NCBI GenBank assembly: GCA_036008175.1
Contig: DASYOB010000114.1
Span: forward strand, 1-64,000
DNA: 64,000 nucleotides
Origin: DATARH01 sp036008175
GTDB taxonomy: Bacteria; Pseudomonadota; Alphaproteobacteria; ATCC43930; CGMCC-115725
Reading direction: 5' to 3'
The notes under the pieces are model-generated. The model saw only the letters and a list, made by a program, of their open reading frames with translations, searched no databases and had not been told where the DNA came from. The position numbers and the translations under genes are program-made. This document shows, piece after piece, positions 51,265-59,309 of this stretch. The first letter of the stretch is position 1. Each line of letters opens with the position of its first letter.

Positions 51265-51473
51265 GCCTTAGCGGGTCACGCCGCCAATCGCTCGTAGCCA
51301 CTAAAATGGCCGGACCGGAATTTTCCGGCCCGGCCATTTCCTCTCGGAGCCTAAGGTCAGCGGTGGGGAGGTCTCCGAGAAATTGGAGTTCGTATTCCTA
51401 TCCGCGCCATGTCTTACGGCGCGGGCGGACATCACCGAACAGTGCGGCACGGTCCAAGAGGGTGAGGCGGGCT
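51265..51473. other. intergenic region after the Nfn-like gene
   Basis: About 209 bp containing the terminator listed separately. The remainder holds no supported gene. A 90-residue minus-strand frame (51301-51573) overlaps the terminator and has no protein-like features. Confidence 0.35.
51304..51339 (+). terminator. strong hairpin terminator after the Nfn-like gene
   Basis: A 10-bp stem AAATGGCCGG (51304-51313) pairs with CCGGCCATTT (51330-51339). A second nested hairpin, CCGGAATTTTCCGG, sits inside. The stem is AT-rich at its base, with TTT in the 3' arm, and lies about 40 bp after the stop codon. Confidence 0.7.
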
Positions 51474-51557
51474 TCAGAAGCCAAAGAAGGCTAATGCCGT
51501 CGTTCCTGCGAGGATAGCCAGCCCTGCGATATGAATGACCCAGTCCGGAAGGCTCAT
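51474..51557 (-). CDS. possible small membrane peptide (27 aa)
   Basis: A 27-residue frame, MSLPDWVIHIAGLAILAGTT followed by ALAFFGF, that is a single hydrophobic helix of the right length to cross a membrane. GGGGGAC lies 5 bases before the ATG. Such short hydrophobic proteins are often missed. It could be chance, as no homologue is known to me. Its stop codon lies about 135 bp beyond the terminator of the plus-strand gene. Confidence 0.3.
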   Translation of the reverse strand: MSLPDWVIHIAGLAILAGTTALAFFGF

Positions 51558-51664
51558 TTTCGTCCCCCGACAAACGTGGCGGAAACGGTCGGTCTCGGAT
51601 GATCCTGCCGGATTAGTATTAAAGACCGCCTAAGTTTGCGTGAAAATTCCCTAAACCAGGCGCT

Positions 51665-52168
51665 TTAAGCGCCGTTGCCGAAAATCGGATAAATGACCCG
51701 GTCTCCCGGCTTGATCCCCAGCCGGGCGACGGTGCCGCCGTTCAGCTCGATAACCGCCCGCGCAGGCGCACCCGAGCCGATCGTCTCCAGCGACCCCGGC
51801 ACCGCCCGCTCGTGGATGTTGGCGATGCGCCCCTGCATGTCGACAAACAGCATGTCGAGCGGGATCAGCGTGTTCTTCATCCACATCATCACCGGCTGCG
51901 GCGACTTGAAGTCGAACAGCATGCCGGAATCGGGTGCGAGGCTCTGCCGAAACATCAGCCCCTGCTCGAGCTGGGCCGGGGTCGTCGCCACTTCAACAGC
52001 GAATTTGTGCGGCCCGCTTGCGGTGACGATGGTCAGCTCGGCGGTCGGGAAATGCTCGAGCTGAGCCGGCGCCGGCTGGGAGAGACCGAACATCAACGCG
52101 GCTGCGACTGCGAGCTGCAGGATCGTGCGCCGGGCGATCGTTACGCTGCGTGGGTTGGGCTGGCTCAT
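51665..52168 (-). CDS. DUF192 family exported protein
   Basis: A 167-residue protein with a signal peptide (TILQLAVAAALMFGLSQPAP, cleaved near AQ). The DUF192 core is EVATTPAQLEQGLMFRQSL, PDSGMLFDFKSPQPVMMWMK, NTLIPLDMLFVDMQGRIANI and ARAVIELNGGTVARLGIKPG. The start at 52168 is preferred over an open frame to 52318. The family is widespread, periplasmic or membrane-associated, and of unknown function. It is divergent from the antiporter gene. Confidence 0.92.
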   Translation of the reverse strand: MSQPNPRSVTIARRTILQLAVAAALMFGLSQPAPAQLEHFPTAELTIVTASGPHKFAVEVATTPAQLEQGLMFRQSLAPDSGMLFDFKSPQPVMMWMKNTLIPLDMLFVDMQGRIANIHERAVPGSLETIGSGAPARAVIELNGGTVARLGIKPGDRVIYPIFGNGA

Positions 52169-52280
52169 GGCAGCGATCAGGTAGAGCGGTCGCACGGCCG
52201 GGTCAATCTCACAATCCGGTCGGCCGGACCCGCCGATACCACCTATTGCGATAGCGCGCTCTGGTCTGCATGCTCCGGCG

Positions 52281-54779
52281 ATGCACGACGTGGTAATGAC
52301 CGTGTTCGGCGTGACCATTCTGCTGGGACTGGTCAGCCTGCTGCTGCCGCTCGCCGAGCGCCTTTCCTTCCCCTATGCGGTGATCCTGGCGCTGGTCGGC
52401 ATCGCCTTGGGCGCGGTCGCCAGCCTTGCGTCCGGAACTGCCTCCGGCACCGTCTTCGGCGATATCTTCGCGACGCTCGACAACTTCGAGCCGGGCGCCG
52501 AGACACTGCTGGCGATCTTCCTGCCGCCGCTCTTGTTCGAGGCGGCGCTCAACCTCGACGTGCGACAGCTCAGTGACGAGATCGGACCCGTCCTGCTCCT
52601 TGCCGTTGTCGGCGTCGTCCTCTGCACGTTTGCCGCCGGGCTCTCCCTCTGGCCCATTTCGGACATGGGGTTGCTTGGGGCGCTAGCCCTCGGGGCGATC
52701 ATTGCCACGACCGACCCGGTCGCTGTGGTCGGCATCTTTCGCGATGTCGGCGCGCCCCGACGGCTGTCGACGCTGGTCGAGGGCGAGAGCCTGTTCAACG
52801 ACGCGGCCGCGATCGCGATTTACACCGTGGCGGTCGACATGCTCGTGACGCAGCAAGGCAGCGCGCTATTCGGTGCACTGATCTTTCTGCGCCAATTCAT
52901 CGGCGGCCTCGTGGTCGGCGGGCTCGCCGGCTGGATTGCCATACGGTTGATGCCTTTGCTGCGCGGAAACCGCCTCGCGGAAGCGACGATGACCATCGCT
53001 TCGGCCTATATCGTCTATGTCATTTGCGATCATTATCTGGGCTTGTCGGGCATCGTCGCTGTCGCCGCGGAGGCGATCGCGATCGGCGCCGCCGGGCGTC
53101 GCCGAATGGCTCCGGCGAATTTCGAGAACCTCGTCGAGATCTGGGAGCAGCTCGCCTTCTGGGCCAGCTCGCTGATCTTTTTGTTGGCCGCGATGCAGGC
53201 ACCCGAGCAGCTGCGCCATATCGGCGACAAATGGCTGACCGATCTGGGTCTACTTGCGGTGCTGATCCTGGCCGCGATGGCCGCGCGCGGCGTCACCCTC
53301 TACGGGCTGATGCCGGCATTGAGCGCCAGCGGCATCGCCGAGCCGATCGGGAACAAATACAAGCTCGTCATGCTGTGGGGCGGTCTGCGCGGCGCCGTAT
53401 CCCTGGCGCTGGCGGCGGCGGCGACCGAAAACGGGGCACTGCCGCCGGAAGTCGGCGTTCTGGCAACCGGCTTTGTCTTGTTCACCCTCGTCATCAATGC
53501 GCCGACGCTGCGGCCGTTGATGCGGCTGATCGAGCTCGACCGGCTTTCACCGGCGGAGGTGGCACTGCGCGACCGGGTAATCGCGCTGTCGCGGGCCTCG
53601 GTGCAAAGCGCGATCGAGAAGATCGCGGGCGATCACGAGATCGATCCCGACATCGTCGCTGAGGTCACCCGGGTCTATCAACCTCGGGCGGAAGATCGGC
53701 CGGCCGATCTTGGCACGGCGGCCGATCTGGCAGGCGAGCTGCGCACCCAACCAGCCTTACTCACGCTCGCCGACCGGGAGCAGCAACTCTATTCCGAGCA
53801 TCTGCAAGCCCGGATCGTCTCGCGAGCCGGCGCCGCGACCTTACTGGGCTATGCCGATCGATTGCGCGATGCCGCGCGTACCGACGCCATCCGCGGATAC
53901 GAGAAGGCGGCGGCAAAGCTCGTCGGCTTCGGCCGCGGCTTCCGCATCGCCAGCCTCTTGCATCGGCGCTTTGGTGTCGCCGACCCGCTGGCGAGGTGCC
54001 TCGCCGCCCGTTTCGAAGGACTGCTTTCCGCCCGCTCGGTGCTGCACGAGCTGATCGCGTTCAACGAGGCGCAAATCCGATCGCTGTTTGGCGAGCAGGC
54101 ATCGGAGGACCTAGCGGTGCTGCTCGATCGACGGCTGGCCGATGTGGACCGCGCGGTTTCGGCCCTGCGGCTGCAATACCCCGCTTACGCGCAGCAGCTC
54201 CAGGTCCATTTCCTGGTGCGAACGGCGGCGCAAATCGAGGACGATCGCTATCGCCAGCTGCGCGAGGAATCGATACTGAACCGCGATGTGTTCGACGATC
54301 TTCAGCGGGATTTGCTTCAGCGTCAGCGGCTGCTCGACAAGCGCCCGCACCTGGATCTCGGGCTCGATCGCGAGCAGCTGATCGGCCGTGTGCCGCTGTT
54401 CTCGGCGTTGGACGAGCACGCCACGCGCGCCGTAGCGCGGCTGCTGCGGCCGCGCCTCGCGGTTCCCGGGGAGTTTATAGTGCGCAAGGGCGAGCGTGGC
54501 GACGCGATGTATTTCATCTCCTCAGGCGCGGTCGAAGTCCAGATTCCCCAGATGCCCGTCGAGCTCGGCACCGGCGACTTCTTCGGCGAGCTTGCGCTGT
54601 TGGAAGATGCGCCGCGCACCGCCGACGTCGTGGCGCTCTGCTATTGCGAGCTGCTGACGCTGGCGGCGCGCGACCTCGACCGCTTGTTCCACACCGAGCC
54701 GGCGATCCGGGACGAGATCCACGCCGTCGCCCGAACTCGCCGCGATGCGGCTTCGGCAGTACCGGCAGGCGGCGCCTGA
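52281..54779 (+). CDS. CPA1-type cation/proton antiporter with C-terminal cyclic-nucleotide-binding domain
   Basis: An 832-residue protein. Residues 1-420 form about 12 helices with the antiporter motifs ATTDPVAVVGI, EGESLFNDAAAIAIYTVAVD and GGLRGAVSLALAAAATE. Residues about 425-690 form a cytosolic helical linker. Residues about 695-820 form a CNMP-binding domain (VPLFSALDEHATRAVARLLR, RKGERGDAMYFISSGAVEVQ, DFFGELALLEDAPRTADVVA) with the phosphate-binding GEL and PRTA signature. It exchanges Na+ or K+ for protons, perhaps gated by cAMP or a similar ligand. Its stop overlaps the next start (TGATG). Confidence 0.93.
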   Translation: MHDVVMTVFGVTILLGLVSLLLPLAERLSFPYAVILALVGIALGAVASLASGTASGTVFGDIFATLDNFEPGAETLLAIFLPPLLFEAALNLDVRQLSDEIGPVLLLAVVGVVLCTFAAGLSLWPISDMGLLGALALGAIIATTDPVAVVGIFRDVGAPRRLSTLVEGESLFNDAAAIAIYTVAVDMLVTQQGSALFGALIFLRQFIGGLVVGGLAGWIAIRLMPLLRGNRLAEATMTIASAYIVYVICDHYLGLSGIVAVAAEAIAIGAAGRRRMAPANFENLVEIWEQLAFWASSLIFLLAAMQAPEQLRHIGDKWLTDLGLLAVLILAAMAARGVTLYGLMPALSASGIAEPIGNKYKLVMLWGGLRGAVSLALAAAATENGALPPEVGVLATGFVLFTLVINAPTLRPLMRLIELDRLSPAEVALRDRVIALSRASVQSAIEKIAGDHEIDPDIVAEVTRVYQPRAEDRPADLGTAADLAGELRTQPALLTLADREQQLYSEHLQARIVSRAGAATLLGYADRLRDAARTDAIRGYEKAAAKLVGFGRGFRIASLLHRRFGVADPLARCLAARFEGLLSARSVLHELIAFNEAQIRSLFGEQASEDLAVLLDRRLADVDRAVSALRLQYPAYAQQLQVHFLVRTAAQIEDDRYRQLREESILNRDVFDDLQRDLLQRQRLLDKRPHLDLGLDREQLIGRVPLFSALDEHATRAVARLLRPRLAVPGEFIVRKGERGDAMYFISSGAVEVQIPQMPVELGTGDFFGELALLEDAPRTADVVALCYCELLTLAARDLDRLFHTEPAIRDEIHAVARTRRDAASAVPAGGA

Positions 54780-55915
54780 TGAGCCCGAAACCGCTGCGGC
54801 CGGCGACCCTCGCTGCGCAAGCGCTAGGCTGGACCGACCCGGCGACCGGCGCCGTCGTCCTGCCGGTGCACACGGCGACCACCTTCGAGCGCGATCCGGA
54901 CAACCAATACCGGCGGGGCCGCGGCTATGCCCGCGCCGACAACCCGACCTACGATCAGCCGGAGGCGCTGATCACCACCCTCGAAGGCGGCGCCGCCTCT
55001 CTGCTCTTCGCCTCCGGCATGGCCGCGGCGGCCGCCGTGTTCGACAGCCTGCCGCCGGGCAGCCATGCGGTCGCGCCGCGCGTGATGTACTGGGCCTTGC
55101 GGCGCCGGCTCGCTGCAGCGGGGAACGAAGCAGTCGCCGTCGATTTCGTCGATGCCACATCGCTCCACGAACTCCGCCGCGCGGTCGTGCCCGGCCGGAC
55201 CCAGCTTGTCTGGATCGAGACCCCGGCCAACCCGTTGTGGTCGATCACCGACATCGCCGCCGCCGCCGGGATCGCCCACGCCGCCGGCGCGCTGCTCGCA
55301 ATCGACAGCACCGCGGCAACCCCGGTGCTGACGCGGCCACTTGCGCTCGGCGCCGACATCGTCATGCATTCGGCGACCAAATACCTGAACGGCCACAGCG
55401 ATGTGATCGCAGGTTCGCTGACGACGGCGCGCAAGGAGGAGTTCTGGGACCGCCTGGTCGCCGCCCGCAGCGGCGGCGGCGCCATTCTCGGCAGCTTCGA
55501 GGCGTTTCTGCTGCTGCGCGGCATGCGCACGCTGTTCCCGAGGGTCGAGCGCGCCTGCCGGTCGGCGCAGCGGATCGCCGAGGCACTCGCCGGCCATCCA
55601 CGCGTCGCGGAGGTACTCTACCCCGGCCTGCCAAGCCACCCCGGCCACGCCATCGCCGCGCGCCAGATGGCGGGCGGGTTCGGCGGGATGCTGAGCATCC
55701 GCGTGCGCGGCGGGGCCGAGGCGGCGATCGCGACGGCGGCGCGGGTGGAGGTATGGAAGCGCGCTACCTCGCTGGGCGGAGTCGAGAGCCTCATCGAGCA
55801 CCGCGCCTCGGTCGAGGGCGAGGGCAGCCCGGTGCCGCCCGATCTGCTGCGCCTGTCGGTCGGCATCGAGGACCCCGACGATCTGATCGCCGACCTCGAT
55901 GCCGCGCTGGCTTGA
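54779..55915 (+). CDS. cystathionine gamma-synthase/lyase-family PLP enzyme
   Basis: A 378-residue enzyme of the Cys/Met metabolism PLP family. The cofactor Lys201 is in HSATKYLNGHSDV. RGYARADNPTYDQPEALITT and LFASGMAAAAAVFDS bind the cofactor, and SLGGVESLIEHRA and a short C-terminus complete the fold. It could act on cystathionine, O-acetylhomoserine or methionine (gamma-elimination or replacement). The ATG overlaps the antiporter stop codon by one base, so it is co-transcribed with it although the functions look unrelated. Confidence 0.92.
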   Translation: MSPKPLRPATLAAQALGWTDPATGAVVLPVHTATTFERDPDNQYRRGRGYARADNPTYDQPEALITTLEGGAASLLFASGMAAAAAVFDSLPPGSHAVAPRVMYWALRRRLAAAGNEAVAVDFVDATSLHELRRAVVPGRTQLVWIETPANPLWSITDIAAAAGIAHAAGALLAIDSTAATPVLTRPLALGADIVMHSATKYLNGHSDVIAGSLTTARKEEFWDRLVAARSGGGAILGSFEAFLLLRGMRTLFPRVERACRSAQRIAEALAGHPRVAEVLYPGLPSHPGHAIAARQMAGGFGGMLSIRVRGGAEAAIATAARVEVWKRATSLGGVESLIEHRASVEGEGSPVPPDLLRLSVGIEDPDDLIADLDAALA

Positions 55916-55954
55916 GGCTGGCTGCCGCCAGTCATCATTGCTATAGCTGACGTC

Positions 55955-57811
55955 ATGCCGGCCATGCGCAGCGCGCCCTTCAAGAATGTCCGCCTGGTTA
56001 TCTGGGACCTGGATGAGACCTTCTGGCACGGGACCCTGACCGAGGGCGGTATCCGGTACAATACCGAGCACCACGATATCGTCGTGGAGCTGTGCCGCCG
56101 CGGGATCATGAATTCGATCTGCTCGCGCAACGAGCGGACGGCGGTCGAGGAGATCTTGGTCGGCACCGAGATCTGGGAGTATTTCATCTTCCCGAGCATC
56201 GACTGGTCGCCCAAAGCCGATCGGATCGCCGAAATCGTCGAAGCGGTACAGCTTCGCGCCGAAACTGTTGTATTTGTCGACGACCACCCGGCCAATCTGG
56301 CGCAGGCAAAGGCCGCTCTTTCCGGGTTGCAGATTGCCGATCCCGGTGCGATTCGCGACTTTCTGAGCAATCCGGGGTTTGCGGGCAAATCCGACCCGGA
56401 CTTGACCCGGCTGCGGCAATACAAATTGCTCGAAACCCGCCACGTCGAGATGGGCAAGGCCGGCGGCAATACGGCCGAATTCCTGCGGCAGAGCAACATC
56501 GCCGTCACAATCATCTACGATGTCGAAAAGCACCTCGACCGTGCGATCGAACTGATCAACCGCACCAACCAACTCAACTTCACCAAGCAGCGCCTGTCGG
56601 AGGACAAGACCGAGGCCAGGGCACAGTTGCTGGAACAGATCGCGCCGTTTCATGCCCGGGCCGGTCTGGTGGCGGTGTGCGACCGCTATGGCGATTACGG
56701 GATCTGCGGCTTTTTTCTGGTTATCGGCCTGGTGGCGTGGGCCAAGCCCAAGCTCGAGCATTTCGCCTTTTCGTGCCGCACCCTGGGGATGGGTGTCGAG
56801 CAATGGGTCTACGAGCTTTTGGGACAGCCGGAGCTGGAGATCGTCGGCGAGGTCCTGTCAGACCTCAATGAAACGGTCGACTGGATCAACATTGCCACGG
56901 CGGAAAATGAGGCCACTGGCGCGGGCACGAGGCAGTTCGGCGAGGTACGCATCCGCGGCGGCTGCGAATTGGAGGTCATCGAGCATTTTTTCCGAGCGCA
57001 CGCACAGAGCATCCTGAGTGAAGTCGTCACGATGCACGGCGGGCTTTATATGCCGCGCCAGAACAGCACGATCCTGGCGCAGGCCCTGCAGGGATTGACC
57101 GCTCAGGAGACCGATCTGATCGGCCGGCTCGGCATGGATGGATCGTTCTATGACACCCGCCTCTTTGAGCCGTGCGCCGACGGGACGGTCATCATCTACA
57201 GCCCGACCGGCGACAGGATGCTGCAGCTCAATCGGCACCGCACAACTGGATTTACCGCGCCGGTCTGGTTTCGCGAACCGATGCTTGCCACCAATTCAAA
57301 TCGGTCGGAGGCGGAGGCAGCCGAGTTCGATCGCATCTCGGCCAGCCTCGCCGACGATTTCGACACCGTGCCGTTTGACGACATGAGAGTGTACGAAACG
57401 ATGTACCGGACGATCCTCGACAAGGCCCCGGCGAACGCTTTGTTCATCGTCGTGCTGCCGAACCAACGGCACAACATCAACGGGGCCGCGGTGGAGGATG
57501 GAATACAGGCGGCGCTCAACCAGACCTTCCGATCGGTCGGCGAACACCGGGGCAATGTCGAATTCATCGAGATGACATCGCTGATCGAGTCGATCGACGA
57601 GGTCACCGAGGATTTCCGACATTTCAACCGTGCCGTCTATTACCGATTGTTCCAAGAAATCGGCACTTGCTATCAACGCTGGCTAAGCGGCGGTTCGGCC
57701 TCTGCGCCTATGGAGCGACCGGAATTTATCGGGGCGCGTTTAAAGCCGAAAGCGATGACTGGACGGCTGCGCGAGACGGTGCGGGTTTACCGGAGGGCGC
57801 TCGGCATCTGA
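55955..57811 (+). CDS. FkbH-like HAD-IIIC protein (618 aa)
   Basis: A large protein with an N-terminal HAD-IIIC domain: D18-x-D20 in VIWDLDETFWHGTLTEGG, EILVGTEIWEYFIFPSIDWS, and VVFVDDHPANLAQAKAAL. A FkbH-like middle (KAGGNTAEFLRQSNIAVTII, INRTNQLNFTKQRLSEDKTE) follows. The C-terminal half has no domain I can name, though a conserved GGLYMPRQNSTILAQALQG-like strand and an SGNH-like core are possible. FkbH proteins prime glyceryl groups on carrier proteins or act in surface polysaccharide synthesis, but no such genes are adjacent. Start 55955 or 55964. Its 3' end overlaps the convergent HAD gene by 25 bp. Confidence 0.85.
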   Translation: MPAMRSAPFKNVRLVIWDLDETFWHGTLTEGGIRYNTEHHDIVVELCRRGIMNSICSRNERTAVEEILVGTEIWEYFIFPSIDWSPKADRIAEIVEAVQLRAETVVFVDDHPANLAQAKAALSGLQIADPGAIRDFLSNPGFAGKSDPDLTRLRQYKLLETRHVEMGKAGGNTAEFLRQSNIAVTIIYDVEKHLDRAIELINRTNQLNFTKQRLSEDKTEARAQLLEQIAPFHARAGLVAVCDRYGDYGICGFFLVIGLVAWAKPKLEHFAFSCRTLGMGVEQWVYELLGQPELEIVGEVLSDLNETVDWINIATAENEATGAGTRQFGEVRIRGGCELEVIEHFFRAHAQSILSEVVTMHGGLYMPRQNSTILAQALQGLTAQETDLIGRLGMDGSFYDTRLFEPCADGTVIIYSPTGDRMLQLNRHRTTGFTAPVWFREPMLATNSNRSEAEAAEFDRISASLADDFDTVPFDDMRVYETMYRTILDKAPANALFIVVLPNQRHNINGAAVEDGIQAALNQTFRSVGEHRGNVEFIEMTSLIESIDEVTEDFRHFNRAVYYRLFQEIGTCYQRWLSGGSASAPMERPEFIGARLKPKAMTGRLRETVRVYRRALGI

Positions 57812-58440
57812 CCGTCGAAAGCCAGGGATAGCAGCGGCCGCAGGCTTGTCTCGCGGCACAACGGCGGCGGGGTGCCGGGCGGCATCGCCATGCCGATCCG
57901 GTCGTGCCAGAACACCGGCATTCCGACCGCGGCGGCGCCGGACAGATCATAGGCCGAACCGGCGACGAACAAAGTGTCGTCTGCAGTGACGCCGAGTTCT
58001 TCCAACGCCAACAGATACGGTCCGGGATGCGGCTTGTAGAAGCCCGCTCGTTCGGCGGTAACCACGGCATCGAACTCGATCCCGGTCCGGCTTACCGCAA
58101 GCCGGCCGAGCGCTTCCGAGCAATTGGTCACGATCCCGAGCGAAAATATGCCCTGGAGCTGGCTGAGGATCTCGGTCGCCTCGGGCCAGGGCGACAGCTC
58201 GTCATAGCGGGCCGCCAGCCGGTCGCCGAGTTCAGGCGGTAGGCCGCTCTCGACCGCCGCTTCACGGACCAGCGCTTCGTATGGCCGATAACGGCCTTCG
58301 GCATAGGTATTCTGCAGATAAGCCGCGCGCCAACGGCGCCCATCCTCTCGGTTTCCGGCGACGCTGTCCCACAGGGTCCAGGAATCGATAAGCCCGGTCA
58401 GCAGGTCGAAGAGGACGGCGCGGAACTTGCCGCCGCTCAC
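57787..58440 (-). CDS. HAD-superfamily hydrolase (haloacid dehalogenase type II-like)
   Basis: A 217-residue HAD hydrolase. The nucleophile Asp12 is in VLFDLLTGLIDSW, and TNCSEALGRL, GFYKPHPGPY and VAGSAYDLSGAAAVGM give motifs II to IV. The sequence resembles 2-haloacid dehalogenases, but the first motif (DLLTG) also occurs in phosphatases. It is the last gene of the suf operon; its start overlaps the stop of the SufT-like gene by 4 bp. A role in iron-sulfur assembly is not known. Confidence 0.88.
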   Translation of the reverse strand: MSGGKFRAVLFDLLTGLIDSWTLWDSVAGNREDGRRWRAAYLQNTYAEGRYRPYEALVREAAVESGLPPELGDRLAARYDELSPWPEATEILSQLQGIFSLGIVTNCSEALGRLAVSRTGIEFDAVVTAERAGFYKPHPGPYLLALEELGVTADDTLFVAGSAYDLSGAAAVGMPVFWHDRIGMAMPPGTPPPLCRETSLRPLLSLAFDGQMPSALR

Positions 58441-58835
58441 ATCAGCCCGAGTTCGAGCTTAGCTTCCTCGCTCATGCGGTCGCGGTCCCAGGGCGGGGTC
58501 CATACCAGCTTGACCCGCGCGTCGTTGACGCCAGGAACGCCTCGGACCGCCGCTTCGACCTCGCCCGGCATGCTTTGTGCGACCGGACAAGCCGGCGTCG
58601 TCAGCGTCATCTCGACAAAGACAATGCCGCCCTTCTTTACGACGAGTTCGTAGATCAGGCCGAGATCGACCAAATTGACCGGGATCTCCGGGTCGCGGAC
58701 GGTCTTCAGCGCCTCCAGCACCGGCTCCAGCAGCTCGGGATCGTCCTCGCCCTCCGGCCGCTCGACGTCCGGTGTCTCGGGCGGCGGCTCGGAACCGAAG
58801 TCGAAATAGTCATGATGTTCGTGTTCGCTCGGCAT
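58437..58835 (-). CDS. sufT: SufT-like MIP18/DUF59 iron-sulfur assembly factor
   Basis: A 132-residue protein. An acidic, low-complexity N-terminus (GSEPPPETPDVERPEGEDDP) precedes the DUF59 domain with LKTVRDPEIPVNLVDLGLIY, FVEMTLTTPACPVAQSMPGE with its conserved Cys, and VNDARVKLVWTPPWDRDRMS. It helps Fe-S maturation or delivery. It follows sufU by 3 bp on the same strand and overlaps the HAD gene by 4 bp. Confidence 0.92.
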   Translation of the reverse strand: MPSEHEHHDYFDFGSEPPPETPDVERPEGEDDPELLEPVLEALKTVRDPEIPVNLVDLGLIYELVVKKGGIVFVEMTLTTPACPVAQSMPGEVEAAVRGVPGVNDARVKLVWTPPWDRDRMSEEAKLELGLM

Positions 58836-58838
58836 CCC

Positions 58839-59309
58839 CTACTCCGTCTTGACCGTGTCGCCGGCAAGTCCCGACTTGAGCGCGGCCTCGAAAGCGTGCC
58901 ACGGTAGCGTCGCGCATTTGACCCGCGCCGGGTAGGCCTTGACCCCGGTCAAGGGTTCGAGCCGCTCGCTGTCCTCTTCCAATGGCTCCGGCAGCGGGCC
59001 GGCGTCGCCGCCGGTCACCCGGGCATGGAATTGCGCAAACAGCTTTCTCGCGTCATCGATCGTCTTGCCCTTCAACACCTCGGTCATCAGCGATGCCGCC
59101 GCCGTCGAGATCGCGCAGCCGCGGCCTTCGAAGCTGACGTCGGCGATATGGTCGCCCTCGACGGCGAGGTACACCGTGACCCGGTCGCCGCACAGCGGGT
59201 TGTGGCCGCGCGCCAGATGCGTCGGGCGTTCGAGCGCATGGAAATTGCGCGGATGGCGCCCGTGATCGAGGATGATGTCCTGGTAAAGTTCGCGCAGATC
59301 GTCACTCAT
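58839..59309 (-). CDS. sufU: SufU-type iron-sulfur scaffold/transfer protein
   Basis: A 156-residue protein. C40 and D42 (NPLCGD), C65 (EGRGCAIS) and C132 (RVKCATLPW) are the zinc and sulfur-transfer ligands of SufU. It accepts sulfur from SufS. The start at 59309 overlaps the SufS stop by 4 bp, showing translational coupling. An in-frame upstream extension to 59441 is not supported. Confidence 0.94.
   Translation of the reverse strand: MSDDLRELYQDIILDHGRHPRNFHALERPTHLARGHNPLCGDRVTVYLAVEGDHIADVSFEGRGCAISTAAASLMTEVLKGKTIDDARKLFAQFHARVTGGDAGPLPEPLEEDSERLEPLTGVKAYPARVKCATLPWHAFEAALKSGLAGDTVKTE

Noticed and set aside
51301..51573. 90-residue minus-strand frame after the Nfn-like gene
   Set aside because: It overlaps the terminator hairpin and shows no protein-like pattern.
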